From a virus: 25,947 nucleotides of DNA. The number at the start of each line of letters is the position of its first letter. Within the stretch, counting starts at the first letter, position 1. The notes under the pieces are model-generated. The model did not search any database. It was not told the DNA's origin and saw nothing but the letters and a program-made list of their open reading frames with translations. The stretch is taken from IMG/VR virus record IMGVR_UViG_3300032665_000171, positions 1-25,947 of that record, one strand, 5' to 3'. Positions 1 through 12,200 of the stretch are shown here, in pieces. Both the position numbers and the translations under genes were made by a program.

Positions 1-3000
1 CAGGTGCATGGCTGTTAAAAGTGTTTACATATGATCCGCCATCAATGTTAATATCATAAGGATTGACTCCTAATGTATTTCCATAGAAACTTTGGATAAC
101 AGAATCGTATATGTTACTAGTAAATGTGTTGCCGTCGACAATCACACCCGGATACTCTAATCCAGACTGTGTTGTTGCCAAATTGATATACCCGTTGTAG
201 GCAACAATACGATCGTTTGCATTGTTAAATGCACCAGCATTAATTGTGGATACATTAGCAACCGGGAAATCAACGTTTGCATCAATCGTGTAAGCATTAG
301 CTAGAACATATAGTATATCATTGTTAACAATAATAGTATTGGCAGTTAATGTTTGTCCTATGTTTGCTGTTGTAATATTACTCCAGAATACAAAGGTATT
401 GGCCGCAGTATAGTTAACACGGTCAAACTTCACCGTGGTTGCAATACTTCTGATCACATTATGTCCAGAATTATTATTATCAAACACATTACGCAATACC
501 GGATATGCAGTTGCACCGGTGCCTGTGCCATTGATTAAAATAGTCGGAGTGGTTGTGTACCCTTTACCAGAATCTGTAATTACAATGCTACCAATGCCGC
601 CTGTGCCATTGAGTGTAGCGTAAGCAGTGGCATTAACCGTTGCGCCGCCACCGGTAATTATTATCTGAGGCGCAAATAAGAAGCCTTCGCCCGGTGTTTC
701 TACAATCACATTAACGACATCGTATGTGTAGTTTTGATACCACTGACTATATACGCTATTAGTTGTACTTAATAAGTTTGCATCACCGGCTTGTTCTCCA
801 TTTGGACTACGATATACATTTAAGTTTGCATCCCAGTATGGTGGCAAGTCAAAGTCGGTTGTGTCTCCGGAGAATTGATCATTGCCTTGATAATCCACAA
901 CAAATTCACGGATTGTTGTTCTGTATGGTTTAACTTCGTTGATATAATCTAAGTAGTATTGTTGGTTATCTGCTACATACGCAGGTACCTGTTCTAACTG
1001 GCGTAGGTATTGAGTTGCACTTAAGAAACTAGTTTTAAATACCCAATCAAGATTCTTTTGTTCTGACAATGCATACTTAACCATAGTAAAAAACAATTGG
1101 TTATAGTCTAGTGCTAAATCATCAACAAAAATGTCATGTTCTATTGCTGTTAGTATTTCTCTTAGCTCAAGTGCCGGAGGAATTGTTGCAGTTTCAATTT
1201 GAATAGTGCCATTCTGAATTCCTACCAGAGATGATGTTAAATTACTATCAACATAGTAAACAACAAATTGATTGTTACTGGCATTCAGTACTTTAACGTA
1301 AGTATTTGCTGTTGGTGTTAGTTTACCGTATTCGAGTAAATTGGCCACCGCGATGTCAGGTGTTACTGTATAATCATATCCAGTCTGGTACCAATCTTGG
1401 AATGTCCAATATAAATTAGTCTTAAAACTCTGTACTGTAACCAATGACCATGTTCCTACTGTTACAGAATTGGTTGTAGTCTTTGTAGCTAATTCGTAAA
1501 TTGCCCACTTGCCCAAATTATTAATATCGCTGTTGACTAAAATTTTATAACCAATTGTTAGCAGGCCTGCATCTACATACGCTAATTCGGCATAGGTATC
1601 AACTACTCGGCTATAACTGCCAGAACTTGGATTTGGAATGGCTTGCTCACTGTTTAACCCAGTCATTAACTTGCGTTCAACTACTGGATATGTTGCGAGA
1701 ATCCCATTTACAAATGTTAGATAATTACTCAGTGCCAGCGACTGGTTAATAAACATACTTTCACGAGGACGAATACCAATGCCGTATGCTTGTGCTGGGG
1801 TTAACGCTGGATCGGGTACTGCGTTACCAGCGGCGTCTTGTCCAACTATACTGTCAACGATTTTACTCTTTATAACAGCAGGAATTTGACTGTGCGGATT
1901 ACCTTCTTGTACCAATTGGTACTCACTGTGTACTACACCAGATTGAACGTTACGTGCGCCAATGTGTAGAACACTATTTTGTCCAGTTAATGCAGAATTA
2001 ACATTATATAATGCAATGGTATCGTCGCGCAATACTGTTGCGTACGGTATGCCCTGTGCTTGTGGATTTATAATTGCAGCAGTAATGTTGTATACGCTAT
2101 TTGATTTTCCGGCTGCTGTATTGATTGATGTCTTACCTGCTACCCAGAAATAGTACCCAACTTGTACTGCACCTGTATCGTCAACAAATGCCATGGCACT
2201 AAATGCGCTATCATCTGCGGCCAACGGAACGCCGTTGCCAACAGTGGCCACATACTCACTAGGCGGAACAGGACTTTGTACCCATTCATAAACTGCAATC
2301 TGACTGCCCGGGAATGTTGTGCCCCATTGGTTTAATCTATAAATCAATTGATCTTGTTCGTAGTTAATATATCTAACTGCATCAACGTCCCACCAAATTT
2401 TACCAACTTGATCAGGACCCCAGTGATAGTCTGTATATATTGTTCCAGTTCCTGCATTATATAACGCAGGATCGGAAGTCAATTGGTAATCAATATCCGC
2501 ACCAATTGCATTTAATAGTTTTCCTTTAGCATGGTCAATATAATCTATAGAAGATAATATAACATTGTTTGACTTATTGTAAATGAATGTTCTACCAATG
2601 CTGTTGATATCTACTGTAGGTGCTTGTTGTCTTGTGCGGGACCAGGTACTTGAACCAGCATTGTAAGTATATACTGCCCAGCCTGTTGCGCCAGCATTTG
2701 TATCTGTGTTTACCCACTGACGATCATTAGTTAACCAACCGTTGGGCGGAGGGTTATTGCCAATTGATGCGTCATTTGATATTACCATAGATTGCAATGT
2801 AAAGATATTACCAGTGCTTGATATACTACCACCCGACGCAATAATGTTTGCGGTGTTTTGTATTGTAATTGTTACACTTGTATTATTTGGAATACTATTA
2901 ACTTGATATAAACCATCATATACACTACTAAATCCTTGTACTACAAAGAATTCATTTTGGGTTAAACTATGTGTAGTATTAAAGACCAATTGTGCAGTTG

Positions 3001-6000
3001 ATCCTAATGAATAGTTCAAGTTTGCTGTAGTCAATGGTGTTGCGTTAGTTCTATATACGTTCCAACCGCCGCCAAAATCTTTGGCTACCCAAATTTTATT
3101 ACCATCAACAATACCAGGTAATGCAGTAATAGTTGAAATATCAAAAATTTGATAATCAACATCGGCTAAGTTTACGTAACCAGATGTAGGTAAGTCCGAC
3201 GAGTATGCAACATTCGCTCTGTTGTTATACAATGAGGTAGAAGTACTGTATATGTTACTAGCATTATACACGTTTGATGTTGTGGTATTTCCAGTTACTG
3301 CTAAATTAACAATGATGTTTCCAGTATTGTAATTATTAGTTGCAGTGAGTGACACAGGGTTTGTTAAAAATACACTTTGGTCTAAAACAAATTCTGTGTA
3401 TTGGTTACTATTAACTGATCCGTATTGCCCAACTTGAAATGCCCATTCTTCGTATACGTTGATGTTGCCTGCAATCGTGTCAAAGGTTGCACTAGTCAAT
3501 GCTGTGATAGCATCAATTGTACCTTTTTGTTTAATATATCCCTGGTAGAACTTAGTCTGCGTTGGGACGCTAATTCCTAAATTGCTCAAGAACGGGCGTT
3601 CGCGGAAGCCAATTAAACCTGCGCTGAATAGTTGGAAATTCTTATCTTGTGGCGGACTGTCTACGTCATAGATATTTTCAAATACTTGTGCATTGTGACC
3701 AAAGCTAGGAAGTAAACCTGTTTGAATATCACCAATATTGATTTGTGTCCAGTTGCTTAATGCAAAGTTCTGGCTAGCAACAATATCTATAGGTGCTGTA
3801 TAAGTTGCATTGTTATAGGTTACCAAGTCGCCTTGCTTGTAATCAGTGCCAGGTTGCCAATTTGCAATTTTTGGATTGCTGTAGATATACCCAGCTGCAC
3901 TTAATGCGCCGTCCCATCCACCGGTTTTTACTCCGTTTAGTTTTAATCGGAATTGACGTGTGCCTTGCTCGGGAATATAAATAATATCGCCAAAGTCATC
4001 AATATTGTCAAATATTAATGTAGTTTCGTATTGAATTAAGTCCAACTCTGCAAATGCAATACCGGTAGTGTCTAGTGTACTAACCTGGAACTGATTGTAC
4101 AATGGTGCCGTAGGGCTATCGCTTCTAAGAATATTAAAATTAGTACTCTTAATTGGTGCAAAGTTTGTATTTAATAAACGGCTACCGTTGGGAATATTAG
4201 TAATTTCATCAATGACAGTCCCAATTGTATTAACTTCTAGCACATCTACTACAGGATTTAATACCAATATTGTGCCAGTGGCCCAACCCTGTTGTGCCCA
4301 GGTTAGGAACTCACGTATACTCAATATCCAATCTCGTGTGGTTTGCAACTCTATGTCAAATGTTGTGAACAAGAAACCTTGACTGGACAAATACCGTTGA
4401 TAACTAATTAAAAAGTCTGCTACCTGTTGTGGCGAAGTAAATGTAGTCCCGTATGGAATAGTTAACGGAGTTTTACTACCTGTCTGATATATCTTAGCTG
4501 TTAAATTATTTACAGTAATTGTTTGCGAATTATTATTTGCAACACTTGGTAAAATATTAAAGAATGGGTGTGACGTATCGTATCCAGACACAGAATAACC
4601 GTTGTTGGTTTTTGTTACTACTACACCGCTATACGAAATAGTTTTAACAGGAACCGGCTTGCCAAGATAAACAACATAATTTTCCGTAGGAATAATAATA
4701 CTAGAATTGGTACTGCCGGGACTTGTTTGCTCGGCTGTAATGCTAATCAGATTCTGATCTGTAAATCCAGCAACTTTATATGCTAGTTGTACACTAAAGT
4801 TATTAAAGTAACTTTCAATTTTAGCAACAGGATCCATGCCAAGATTCTTAACATAGTCAGCAATCCAGTTTAAGTAACCACATGTTCTTAGTACTGTGCC
4901 AGGACTGGTCATAGTATCGCCATTTACGGTCAATAATGTTGGGGCAATCTTTTGATTAGCTAGATTACTGAATTGTCCGGTAACTGGATTTTTATAAAAG
5001 CGACTCAAGTCTAACATTGTAGGAAAATACTGCGCCGGACGAGCCAATGCCAGTGCCTGCTGAATAGCAAAAGGATAATCACTACTACGGCGCCATGCTG
5101 TTTCTACAGGACCATATTCCCCAACTTGAAAACTATTACTAGCAGATGTTGGATTTTGTTTACCAACAATCCCAATTGCAGTTGGATCTAATAGGTTACC
5201 GGCAGAATCAACAGGTATAAACTTGGTTAGTCCCGGACGAGCAAATCTTACGTCGTGGTATGCTAGAGCGTTACTGCCGTTCCATACATATCCAGCTTCT
5301 AAGTCAGCCCACAATGTTGTATTACCACTTGTGTAGGGTGCAGGACCATATCGAGTTGCCCACCATGATGGTATTTTTGTCAATCCCAACATGTTCCATG
5401 GACTAGTGTGTGGGGTATCTGTGTCGAACCAGTAGTTGTAAATGGCTCTCCAAGACCCCTGTAAGTAACTACCATCTACGCTGTCTGTCCATTGGTCGTA
5501 GTTCCAAGTCCACGGATTGTTTTCATTGTAAGATTCGTTTGATGTATAATCAATGTTGTTACTACCAACCCATTCCAAGAAATTCTGCGTGATTAATTGT
5601 GTCCACTCGGGCAAACTATAATCGGTTTTACGGAAACGCCCAGGGATCACATCGTAGTGATTTAGAATACCACGTTCAACTGTAGATTTGTTATTGTTGT
5701 AGATACGTTTTTCAAGTTCAAATAAGAATTCGTCTCTGAAGTCTCCAAACGCCGGAGTAATACTACCATCGTGTCCTTGAATAGCCGTGACTGGGGTTAG
5801 GTAAGTAGTATCTGTAAATATTGCCGGGGGGTAGTCTTGTGCTAATCCCAACTTGATTGGAGTCTCAGGAACATAATTTCCATCAGTGTCCGAGTAATCG
5901 CGGATCATTAATTTGTCACCAAATGTTAGCGGTATATTAATTATAACTTCTGGGCTAACAGGATTAAAAGAATAATCATTGCCATCACCAATTAATTGAA

Positions 6001-9000
6001 CGCCATTATGATATACCAAAACTGCGCGATTGCTCAACGCAGTGGTGTCAAAGATGCTGTTAATTTCGTAGTTTGTCTGACGAGCATTTAATACAGTATA
6101 GTTAATTGTAGAATAGTTACTACCTTGTGGTACCATATCGCTATAATACCAAGGAAAACTACTGTTCTTAACAGAGTTAATACTTGACATGATTGTGTCA
6201 ACACCAGAGATTGGATCGTTATAATCTAATCCTTTTAGCGTTTGACACAGGTGTAAAAACTTATTCTTAAAACGCTGATATTCATTTCTTGCCAGTGTTA
6301 GGCCATTAACGATATTAACCACTGGATCAGTCATGAAAGTCATTGCATAGATTGCCGGACTACTATGTTGTAGTAGCGTGCCGCCCTGTGCTTTTAAATA
6401 TCTGTCTTGAGAAGGAATAGTGGCACTAGAACTAAATGTTGTATTTTCAAGTAACTTATTATAGTGTGTGCGAATTTGACCAAGTGTAATCCCAGAGTTC
6501 GCTGAACCAACTGCCGGGAATACTTGATTTAATGGATTAAGATCGAGGTTCTGCGGAATCTGATAAAACCCAATTGCACTAACGCTATCACCGAATACTG
6601 CAATGTCAATTTTATCACCAACTGCCGGTGTAGACATCAATGCTATAACATTGTAAACACCATAAGGTATTAAATTGTAATCGTTGCCAGGTTCTAGTAT
6701 TTGATTATTTACATAAACCTTAAGATGCGGAATAGTTGCAGAATCTACAGGCAATGCATCAAGTTGAATAGCTGCATAAGCACCAGCTGGAGTAATTGAT
6801 CCAATTGGATATGTTGCACTAGTATCTTGTACAATAGATAAAGAGCGACCATCAAAAAACTTAGTTATAAGTTGATATTGTTCAGTTGGCTCAATACCCA
6901 CCAACCAATTATTCAACTTGATTGTTTCACCATTGGCATTATTTTTAACCAGGTATCCTGTGTTACATGCAATCTTTGATGTGGTGTTTACACCAGACTC
7001 GTAAGTAAAGGTATCAGTGTCGTATGAGTTTTCAAATACAATATCGCCAATGTTATTAAAGTTTTGATACTGTAAAGGAAAGCCCAATACAGAATCATTG
7101 GTGCCTGTTGCCACAGTTGGATAACTAAAGAATGTTGTTCCACTAAATGTGCTGCTAGGATATACTGTAGTGTCGCTGAAACTGTATCCGTTATTGTCTA
7201 CTAGATCAAACAGTGGTGCTTGGTTAAACGCTGTTTTTTCTTGACTGCTATGCCAGCTGGTTCCATCAAACCAGAATGTTTTACCAACGTTGGCACCCTG
7301 AGAAATTAAAACAGATTGTCCAGCAATAACTGGATCATCCGATGTTTCAATTAATCTTAAGAAATATTGACTATTAATATATTCAATGTCAACTTGCCAA
7401 ATTTCATTTGCAACGGTGGTATCGTAGTCATTTGCAAAAATAACACGCATACCTTGAGTCAACAATATTCCATCAAGCGTATACGACTGCTGTCCCTCAA
7501 TGTGAACGAAGGCATCTGTACTATCAAATGTAATTAAATCAACACTATTCTTAGCTTGTGATCCAAAGTTGAATAACTGTAGGTTGGGTTCAAATTCAAT
7601 GATAGCACGACGGCCGGACATATTAGGCCCGTAGTTGACTGAAGTGTTATTGTATGCGGCTGTGGCATTCAATACATCTTTATGGAACCAACGGTTACTA
7701 CGGCTCCAGGCATTACGATCCTGGCTAGAGCGATTAATAGTTATATAATCTGTGGTTGTTGCGATTTCTGATGCAAACGATTCAGGTACAATCAATTGAT
7801 CAACTGGGGCAAGTGCAATACCAGTGCCAACACCATCAACATAATATTGATTGCCTGCATAGGTGCCAGGGACAACTAAGCTATCAAACTGAACTTTAAG
7901 TCCATTGGTGAATATCACGCCGTTTGGACTTGTGTAATTGGTTTTACCAAGAATGTCGTTATTAATATCAATTGGTGTTGATACGTTATCTACTAATTTG
8001 ATTTGTCCTACAAATTCTGGATTACTACTATCTTGATAAAACAAGTAAGCAGCAGGAGCTGTGATCAATGGCACACGTTGATATATGTTATTTTGATTCA
8101 ACCAGAATTGAGTTGATGCATACGTTTTACCGGATCCAATAAAGATCTTTTGTAATGAAGCTACACCAACGGTTGGACGAATTTGTATTGTATAATCTGA
8201 TCCTGTGGGTACCAAATTAATTTGCCATACGCCCGGGCGGTTAGCTGTAGGAACAACGCCTGGCATTAGGCCGCCGGCCACTGTCCAGAAACTATCGTCT
8301 TGTGCATTGTTAATAAAAATAAATGTTTTATTTTGTAATTGATTAGTAATGCCATCTAGGCCTTCGGGAAAGTTCTTCAGGAAGGTACTTAATAATACGT
8401 TTTGTATGTCAGTATAATTAAATGTTACTGCGGCACTAACTGTAGCATTAGTGGGCATACTAACAAAAAAGTCTTGTGCATTTGATTGCGGAACATTAAA
8501 TTGTATTACGCCAGAGTCTGTGCCGTTGTTACTAACACCATATACTTCTCTGGTATTAATAGTTGCCACGTTGGGATCTACGCCATTAACGCCTTCTTCA
8601 CTTTGAATCCAGAAGTTAAAGCCAGGTTGGTCAACTATAAATTTATATGTACCCCCACGAGCCAATGTCAATTGCGTATTAGGATGTCCGCCATAGGTAC
8701 TAAATGTAAAACCACCCACTGCTGTATTTCTTGTAACTGTGTAGTCTGCCAGTAGTGGAGTTGCGCCGGATGTTACTTCAACTGAGTCCGGGCCATTTGG
8801 TATCCAGTAGTAATTGTTATAGTTTACAAACTTATCGTAATCAAAATGTCCATCAAAATTATAATAGTCAGATGTAAATAAACGTTGATGATTATCTACT
8901 AGTCCGCCATTGTTTGCAATACTTTGTAGTAGGTCAATATATCCACTGTTTAATACCACATTGTTGTTTTTATCTTTAACCACAACACTTGGCTCAAGTT

Positions 9001-9205
9001 GATAGTTGGCACGCTGAGTACTAAACTCAGGAACATAATTGTCGCCTAGTTTATATGTTGGAGCAAATGTTCGACCAATATATCCACTAACCGGAATGTT
9101 AACTGCATCAGTTAATAACTGATCTATAGTTGCGCCAAGGAAGCGTTGGTTGGTTACCGATTTAAAGGTATCTGGTAAAAAATTAAGTGTTGATCTTATT
9201 GCCAT
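1..9205 (-). CDS. Giant T4-like baseplate/virion structural protein (partial, C-terminus beyond window)
   Basis: The frame opens at ATG 9205, overlapping the gp6 stop as TAATG, and I found no in-frame stop down to position 1. At least 3068 residues are encoded and the C-terminus is missing. The N-terminus (FLPDTF...NQRFLGATIDQLL, residues 9-27; NYYWIPNGPD near 131-140) looks like the very large structural proteins encoded after gp6 in T4-like cyanophages (recalled, not searched). Landmarks that helped confirm the frame: SRSNRWFHKDVLNATAAYNN near 501-520, GHDGS at 1144-1148, WWATRYGP near 1281-1288, a chitin-binding-like W/Y motif (NWQPGTDYKQGDLVTY) near 1782-1797, HWGPDQVGKIWWD near 2261-2273, VFKTSF and EVKPYRTT near 2722-2764, two beta repeats of the form G-GY..P.I.I.G near 2829-2895, and a YPGV...DGGSYV module near 3014-3061. 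The position equals T4 gene 7 (baseplate wedge, about 1030 aa). A baseplate-peripheral or host-contact role is inferred. The RBS is weak (TAGGCA). Confidence 0.85.
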   Translation of the reverse strand, partial: MAIRSTLNFLPDTFKSVTNQRFLGATIDQLLTDAVNIPVSGYIGRTFAPTYKLGDNYVPEFSTQRANYQLEPSVVVKDKNNNVVLNSGYIDLLQSIANNGGLVDNHQRLFTSDYYNFDGHFDYDKFVNYNNYYWIPNGPDSVEVTSGATPLLADYTVTRNTAVGGFTFSTYGGHPNTQLTLARGGTYKFIVDQPGFNFWIQSEEGVNGVDPNVATINTREVYGVSNNGTDSGVIQFNVPQSNAQDFFVSMPTNATVSAAVTFNYTDIQNVLLSTFLKNFPEGLDGITNQLQNKTFIFINNAQDDSFWTVAGGLMPGVVPTANRPGVWQINLVPTGSDYTIQIRPTVGVASLQKIFIGSGKTYASTQFWLNQNNIYQRVPLITAPAAYLFYQDSSNPEFVGQIKLVDNVSTPIDINNDILGKTNYTSPNGVIFTNGLKVQFDSLVVPGTYAGNQYYVDGVGTGIALAPVDQLIVPESFASEIATTTDYITINRSSQDRNAWSRSNRWFHKDVLNATAAYNNTSVNYGPNMSGRRAIIEFEPNLQLFNFGSQAKNSVDLITFDSTDAFVHIEGQQSYTLDGILLTQGMRVIFANDYDTTVANEIWQVDIEYINSQYFLRLIETSDDPVIAGQSVLISQGANVGKTFWFDGTSWHSSQEKTAFNQAPLFDLVDNNGYSFSDTTVYPSSTFSGTTFFSYPTVATGTNDSVLGFPLQYQNFNNIGDIVFENSYDTDTFTYESGVNTTSKIACNTGYLVKNNANGETIKLNNWLVGIEPTEQYQLITKFFDGRSLSIVQDTSATYPIGSITPAGAYAAIQLDALPVDSATIPHLKVYVNNQILEPGNDYNLIPYGVYNVIALMSTPAVGDKIDIAVFGDSVSAIGFYQIPQNLDLNPLNQVFPAVGSANSGITLGQIRTHYNKLLENTTFSSSATIPSQDRYLKAQGGTLLQHSSPAIYAMTFMTDPVVNIVNGLTLARNEYQRFKNKFLHLCQTLKGLDYNDPISGVDTIMSSINSVKNSSFPWYYSDMVPQGSNYSTINYTVLNARQTNYEINSIFDTTALSNRAVLVYHNGVQLIGDGNDYSFNPVSPEVIINIPLTFGDKLMIRDYSDTDGNYVPETPIKLGLAQDYPPAIFTDTTYLTPVTAIQGHDGSITPAFGDFRDEFLFELEKRIYNNNKSTVERGILNHYDVIPGRFRKTDYSLPEWTQLITQNFLEWVGSNNIDYTSNESYNENNPWTWNYDQWTDSVDGSYLQGSWRAIYNYWFDTDTPHTSPWNMLGLTKIPSWWATRYGPAPYTSGNTTLWADLEAGYVWNGSNALAYHDVRFARPGLTKFIPVDSAGNLLDPTAIGIVGKQNPTSASNSFQVGEYGPVETAWRRSSDYPFAIQQALALARPAQYFPTMLDLSRFYKNPVTGQFSNLANQKIAPTLLTVNGDTMTSPGTVLRTCGYLNWIADYVKNLGMDPVAKIESYFNNFSVQLAYKVAGFTDQNLISITAEQTSPGSTNSSIIIPTENYVVYLGKPVPVKTISYSGVVVTKTNNGYSVSGYDTSHPFFNILPSVANNNSQTITVNNLTAKIYQTGSKTPLTIPYGTTFTSPQQVADFLISYQRYLSSQGFLFTTFDIELQTTRDWILSIREFLTWAQQGWATGTILVLNPVVDVLEVNTIGTVIDEITNIPNGSRLLNTNFAPIKSTNFNILRSDSPTAPLYNQFQVSTLDTTGIAFAELDLIQYETTLIFDNIDDFGDIIYIPEQGTRQFRLKLNGVKTGGWDGALSAAGYIYSNPKIANWQPGTDYKQGDLVTYNNATYTAPIDIVASQNFALSNWTQINIGDIQTGLLPSFGHNAQVFENIYDVDSPPQDKNFQLFSAGLIGFRERPFLSNLGISVPTQTKFYQGYIKQKGTIDAITALTSATFDTIAGNINVYEEWAFQVGQYGSVNSNQYTEFVLDQSVFLTNPVSLTATNNYNTGNIIVNLAVTGNTTTSNVYNASNIYSTSTSLYNNRANVAYSSDLPTSGYVNLADVDYQIFDISTITALPGIVDGNKIWVAKDFGGGWNVYRTNATPLTTANLNYSLGSTAQLVFNTTHSLTQNEFFVVQGFSSVYDGLYQVNSIPNNTSVTITIQNTANIIASGGSISSTGNIFTLQSMVISNDASIGNNPPPNGWLTNDRQWVNTDTNAGATGWAVYTYNAGSSTWSRTRQQAPTVDINSIGRTFIYNKSNNVILSSIDYIDHAKGKLLNAIGADIDYQLTSDPALYNAGTGTIYTDYHWGPDQVGKIWWDVDAVRYINYEQDQLIYRLNQWGTTFPGSQIAVYEWVQSPVPPSEYVATVGNGVPLAADDSAFSAMAFVDDTGAVQVGYYFWVAGKTSINTAAGKSNSVYNITAAIINPQAQGIPYATVLRDDTIALYNVNSALTGQNSVLHIGARNVQSGVVHSEYQLVQEGNPHSQIPAVIKSKIVDSIVGQDAAGNAVPDPALTPAQAYGIGIRPRESMFINQSLALSNYLTFVNGILATYPVVERKLMTGLNSEQAIPNPSSGSYSRVVDTYAELAYVDAGLLTIGYKILVNSDINNLGKWAIYELATKTTTNSVTVGTWSLVTVQSFKTNLYWTFQDWYQTGYDYTVTPDIAVANLLEYGKLTPTANTYVKVLNASNNQFVVYYVDSNLTSSLVGIQNGTIQIETATIPPALELREILTAIEHDIFVDDLALDYNQLFFTMVKYALSEQKNLDWVFKTSFLSATQYLRQLEQVPAYVADNQQYYLDYINEVKPYRTTIREFVVDYQGNDQFSGDTTDFDLPPYWDANLNVYRSPNGEQAGDANLLSTTNSVYSQWYQNYTYDVVNVIVETPGEGFLFAPQIIITGGGATVNATAYATLNGTGGIGSIVITDSGKGYTTTPTILINGTGTGATAYPVLRNVFDNNNSGHNVIRSIATTVKFDRVNYTAANTFVFWSNITTANIGQTLTANTIIVNNDILYVLANAYTIDANVDFPVANVSTINAGAFNNANDRIVAYNGYINLATTQSGLEYPGVIVDGNTFTSNIYDSVIQSFYGNTLGVNPYDINIDGGSYVNTFNSHAP

Positions 9206-12200
9206 TAATATGTGCCTACGATAGTGTTGCCAAGATTAAGTTGTGCTGCTGTTACTGCGCTAATAATATCTACGTCATTGACCGTTGCTGCACTTGTAAT
9301 AATTTCCCAAGGTTCAGCGTTAATCTGGAAGTAGTTACCAAATACCAAGTTGTCGTCTGCTGGCACAATTAACACACTAGCAATAGTAGGAACTAAACTT
9401 GTATGTAGGTATGCCGCTAATTCACTAAAATAGAATGTGTCACCAAAGTCCCAGTTTGCAATGTTAAAGTATGCGTTGATCGCAGCAATAACCTGACTCT
9501 TAACTTCGTTAGGTGTAATACTAACTGCAGGGTTAATAACAACCTGGAAGCGAGCACGTAAACTAGGATCAGCTTTAGATCCAAAGAGTGGTTTAAATTT
9601 AGCAGGATTGTAAATTAAACTATCACTAACTGTTTTAAAATTGTCTAATTTACTATAGGCAATTTCTAAACTACTTGAAGTTGGTGCAACAGGCTCTACT
9701 AGAGTACCTGTTAAATCCTGTATCCAATTCATATAGCTTGTTGTGTAGTCTGCTGTTAATACATATAGGTCAATCAAGTTAACCGGTGTAGGATCAACAC
9801 GATTACGATTTGGGCTATTGTGTTTATACTGGAAATATAGACTGCTACGTGATGTTGCGGTGTTGGCAACTGTAGTATATAAATCAGGATTGTCTGGTGT
9901 GCCGGTCATTTGTGTTTGCGGGAACGATACTAAAATTTCATTGCGACTAACATAGCCATCGTTTGCTGTGATGACATCGTATATATCCCAGATAATATCT
10001 GTGCCAAGCGGGGTACTATTACCAGGGTGTGAGTTTATCTTTAAGATTTTAATTAAGTCAGCAACAGGAGCACCAATTGTTGAATCATAAACTTTAACAG
10101 TTGGATCAAAGTAGAAATTGGTCTCAGATGCACTAGCAAAACTATACTGTAATGTTTTGTATTGAATATTGTATAAGCCGGCATTGTATGTAAACTTCAA
10201 TAACCAATTGGTACTTGAACCAATTTGACTTGGAGGAATATTGGCCCACACTTGATTTACTTGATCAAAATATAAGCCAAAGTTGACCATTGACTGAATT
10301 TGTGTGGCTATAGTTGTAATCACCGATCCAGTTAAATCATTTTTAATTGGAGGAATAATAGAACTTACAATAGATCCGGTTGGTACAACCATGCCAAAGT
10401 AGGTTTGTGAATTGCCAACTACGTTAGTAACTGACGAATAGAATGATGTTGCATTTGAATTGGCATTTGTTAGGAACTTTACGCTTGATCCTGTTGTGAC
10501 ATATTTTAAATTGCCACTGGCAACATTGCCCACGTTGATTACGTTACCATTGTAGGTTAAATTACCGTAACTACTTGATGTAGTATTACCTGTTTGCACA
10601 AAAGTAACATTACTGTGCGTTGGCGCATAGCGTGGATAATTTGCATAGTAGTAGTTTGTCATTCCGGTAGAACTTAATACAGGAATAACGTCATTATAGA
10701 TTGCAGAGTAGATATCGTTAGTGGTTAAGAAACTAAATGTTTCTGACCCAGTGATAGCATTGGCATACAATATACCATCGTCGGCAAAAATATTTGTGCT
10801 ACTAAAACTGCCGGTTGTATCTAGCGTATCAAGATATAGACTTACACCACTACTTGTGCGGTTAACTGCTTTAATTTTTTGTATACTAGTAAAGTTTGTT
10901 AATGGAAAGATATTATAATCTTCACCAGTGATCATACGATTCTGTGTATAATAATTTTGCGGTGCGTATGTTTTAATACTTTGTAAACTTTGAGTAGCTG
11001 TTGCATTGGTTACAGTATATTGTAAACTAGCCACAACTGTTAGAGTCTGTCCGTTACCATGAGCATCAACATAGGGAATAGCAACTACAACGTTTGATAA
11101 ATCATCTGGAGTAATAGTGTATGAAAGACCATTGCTTGTGCGGAAGTAAAAATTAAATGCGCCTTGCGGAATGTTGGCAAAAGAGCCGTCACCGAACACT
11201 AAACTGACCTGGTCATTGTTTAATGTATTAACTTGGTACAAGTTCTTGTTTGTTGATTGGTTAAAAACAACATTGATACCGGGTAGCGCAGGCACTTGAG
11301 TCCATAGTGTTTGCGGAACATTGTTTACGTTTAAGCTATACAACCAGCCATCGGAATTATTAATGTTGTTTGTTGCAACTGTAACAAAGTTGTTTGGAAT
11401 AGCATTTTGTATTTTAAAGTTGGTGGCCTGCATACTTCCCTGTTTAAAGTACAAGAAGAAGCCAGTGTTATTACTGTTATTACCATTGTTGTCGTTTTGG
11501 TAAAGAATGTTAAATTGACCCAAGTTAGTTGGGTCGCGCTCATATATGTAACTTTGACCTAGTGTACTTGCACTAACAGCTTCAAAGTTAACTTTTGTAT
11601 TCTGAATATTAACACTAAATGGTGCCAGGGGTAATGTATTGCGATTTAAACTAATTGTGTATTCACTAGTTTGTACGCCATTGATAGCCTGTGTGTTACC
11701 AGGTTTGCCGATTGCTTGGTTAGTAACCAAGGTAGCATTTAAAATTGTAGTGAACTGCTCTAACCAATTGGTATTGGTTAAATCGTTCCAATAAATGGTA
11801 GTATTGGCTAGACTATTGCCGTTACTGTCAGTGATGTTCTCTGTTGTACTGATACTGTTAAATTTAATTAGACCGCTTGCGCTTTGTGTACGGGTCGGAT
11901 TATAGCTCAACATACGTGCTAATTTTAGAATACTGTCGCGACGTTGCGCTGTATCAATAAAGTTTTCACGTGCGTTTAGATCTGTGCGGAAACTCAAACT
12001 TTGACCCAAGAACGCAATCATATCAATCAGTGCCAGGTACTCACTTGATTCTAAGAAGTCATTGAATGTTTCTGGATAATAGGTCTGCAGGTAGTTGATC
12101 ATTGAGTTACGAAGTGTTTCAAAGTCGTAACTAGTGAAGTCCGCATTAGTAAAGCTCTGATAGACCTTAGTCCAGTCCTGGTTTACTAAAAGATTTGTTT

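Noticed and set aside
353-623. Short plus-strand frames inside the giant gene
   Set aside because: They lie opposite a continuous minus-strand coding frame, have no family features, and are overlapping-frame shadows.
480-660. Suspected frameshift in the giant gene near 540
   Set aside because: Codon-by-codon recount from position 2 to about 574 showed one consistent frame; the first impression came from a miscounted base.
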